A stretch of DNA of 64,000 bases from the NCBI RefSeq assembly GCF_027596085.1, contig NC_072470.1:6245287-6309286 (forward strand), in the 5' to 3' direction. How positions within the stretch are numbered: position 1 is the stretch's first letter; each line of letters begins with the position of its first letter. This DNA comes from Anoplopoma fimbria (taxonomy: Eukaryota > Chordata > Actinopteri > Perciformes > Anoplopomatidae). Positions 62,025 through 64,000 of the stretch are shown piece after piece. A program made the translations under genes and the position numbers. The notes beneath the pieces are model-generated. The model saw nothing but the letters and a program-made list of their open reading frames with translations. It ran no database searches and had not been told where the DNA came from.

Positions 62025-64000
62025 CGCTTCAAAAGCCTTTATACAGCTTCACAACAACCTGGATATCCTTCAATATAAAACACCACTTTAACTGAATCCT
62101 GAGAACGAACGTTATTAAAAAACTTTTGATGCACAAGAACACATCAAGTCAGGTATATGCAATTGTTTTTATAACATTTGCATATGACTGTTGTAACTTA
62201 AAGTTATTTGAGTAACACTATCACAAATTTCAGGTTTGTTGTTTGTGTTCCAGTTGTGCTGAAATCAATATGGAAAAACAATTATTAGGGCCTTTAAAGG
62301 ATAGCTTTTCTAATAGTTTTTTTGTTTTTAAAATTTTTAAAAGTCAAATTATCTGATTCCAGCTACTTAAATGTATATATTTTCTGGTTTCTTTACTCCT
62401 CTATGACACTAAATTAAATAACTTTGCATTGTGGACAAAAACAGACATTTGATGACTTCATCTTGGGCTTTCGAAAGCAAGAAAATAATCTACATATTAA
62501 TTAAATAATTAATTGAATTTTCAGTTGCAAGTTTTTTTGGGTTTTTTTTTGGGCTGTCATATTTGATTTTTTCTTTGTCCTCCTATTAACATCTAGAGAA
62601 TAAAGTCAGTCTTGGGACACACTTTGGTGCTTGACCTTATTCTAGCCAGTCCTGAGGAAAATATAAAATATTTATTTTTCACTATAAATGCCTTACAGTT
62701 AACTATTGACTCAGGAAATCACTTTTCTTCTCTATTTAAATGTATTAAAGCTGTTATTCTTCAGTCTTGTGGACATTTTGAGGGACATCAGAAAAGTCAC
62801 CATATGACAAATATTGAAGACTTAAGAAAAATCCTTTATGGATCAAAGTGCCGCCTGTTTGTTTCATTACTTTAACCACCACATCATTGTTTGTAAAACC
62901 AGTCTACACTGTGGTTAGTAATTAAACCTGTGACCTCGTGGCATCCCCCCCCCTTAACCATCCCCGAACCCCCCTCTGAGCGGCCCTGCTGTGCGTTGAC
63001 CCCGTAAGAAGCCACACAGACGTCAGCCCACATTACCAGCCAGTCTGCTTATGAATTATTGACAACCAGACAGAGCCGGGGAGTTCATGTGATCCGCTGT
63101 CCTCTGCGTCACCTGGCTACTACTGAATTCCACCTGCTCGCTTAACAGGGACGCCACAGAGACGGCATTATTATATCCTGCCTCATATGCGAAGAGCAGT
63201 TTACGTGCTTCGTGCAACAGGCTGCAACTGAAGGAAGACCTGCGTGCCAATTAGAAAATGCAGCAGGTGGAAAACAAGCAGCAGGAGATAAGTGATCGCT
63301 GTAAAAAGGATTAAGTGTGTGAGGGTATAGTGAACACCAGTAACCCTTTAATCCACTATGTGAAGGCAGGAAGTCAGACAGAGAGAGAGAGGAAAGGCAC
63401 TTCCTGTTCCAGATTCGTCAGCAGCAGAGGAATGCTGCCCGGCTGCTTTTGACTCACCTCCACACAAACATGATCTCTGTGGTTAGTTTCACTTACAGCT
63501 GCAAACTATACTGCAACGGTTAGGTATGCATTATTAAATAATTTATTGCGATTAAGACGCTATATTACCTTCTAACCATGTAGATGAAAAGAACGTTTCA
63601 CCCTCTTTTATATTTACAAACTAAAATAATGCTTTTTTTTTTATTTTACAGGAATTGCAACTTGGACAAAAGGGTCTCCAAAACCGCTTTAAATGATGTT
63701 TAATGACCTTGTGCATTATTCTAAGCTGGTTGTATATTTATGTATGTTTAGGTCACAACATGTCATTGTTTTTTACCTCATGAGGTACACTATCAGGAAA
63801 CTAGTAACACCTCATTTCTGCGGTGTTGTGTTTAAAAGAGCTGGTATGTGTGTCAGTGTGACAAGTTCTTCTTTCTACAGTCAACAGGGAACTAATGTAG
63901 CTACTCTGTCGGTCTGTAATACTAAGCTTGCAAAAGTGTGTCCTGTTAGTCCATAATGAAATGGAACAAAGAGACCAAAACTGTCCATCTGCTATAATCT

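Noticed and set aside
63960..64000. Possible start exon of atp11a (an ATGGAC on minus near the window end)
   Set aside because: The following codons do not match the ATP11A N-terminus and no donor follows at the expected distance.

Overview
The window reads as genomic DNA of a bony fish, most likely a percomorph teleost. It has short introns with GT-AG borders, very dense CA/TG microsatellites, and several copies of dispersed repeats that I recognise from percomorph genomes. I see no bacterial operons, CRISPR arrays, plasmid or phage features.

One protein-coding gene can be supported, and well. It is a class 6 P4-ATPase (phospholipid flippase) on the minus strand, from 48157 down to 32247. 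The splice-joined exons give 1097 in-frame residues before the variable C-terminus. I call it atp11a rather than atp11b or atp11c because exon 2 has the ATP11A-type EENWVDSRTIYIGHKEPPPG stretch and because two of the alternative C-termini contain the ATP11A signatures STIFMLSQTSS and SEFTPLASL. The coding exons are numbered here with the missing start exon as exon 1; that exon was not found, and 48158-64000 is probably intron 1 or upstream DNA. Exons 2-29 keep frame at every junction and carry all the expected catalytic motifs (DGES, DKTGT, KGAD, TGDK, GDGAND) and ten membrane segments.

The 3' part of the gene is the most informative region. A 24-nt in-frame microexon lies between exons 26 and 27. 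Three mutually exclusive C-terminal coding exons, plus a possible 39-nt cassette, follow exon 29. The distal one ends in ETSV, a class I PDZ-ligand form. Several exons are pressed against simple repeats. Exon 18 sits between an upstream (TG)n tract, which replaces its polypyrimidine tract, and a downstream (CA)n tract. Repeats start exactly at intron position +6 after exons 10, 18 and 27.

Region by region: 1-30.5 kb is gene-poor, with many microsatellites, a degenerate purine-rich minisatellite (about 5.0-5.5 kb), a LINE 3' remnant (about 8.7-9.3 kb), a (GAA)n tract, and dispersed fish repeats. 30.8-32.2 kb is probably atp11a 3' UTR. 32.2-48.2 kb is the atp11a exon cluster. 48.2-64 kb is non-coding, with more CA/TG arrays and a few stretches that could be conserved regulatory DNA. 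I did not find a new multi-gene system; the unusual biology here lies in splicing architecture and repeat structure.
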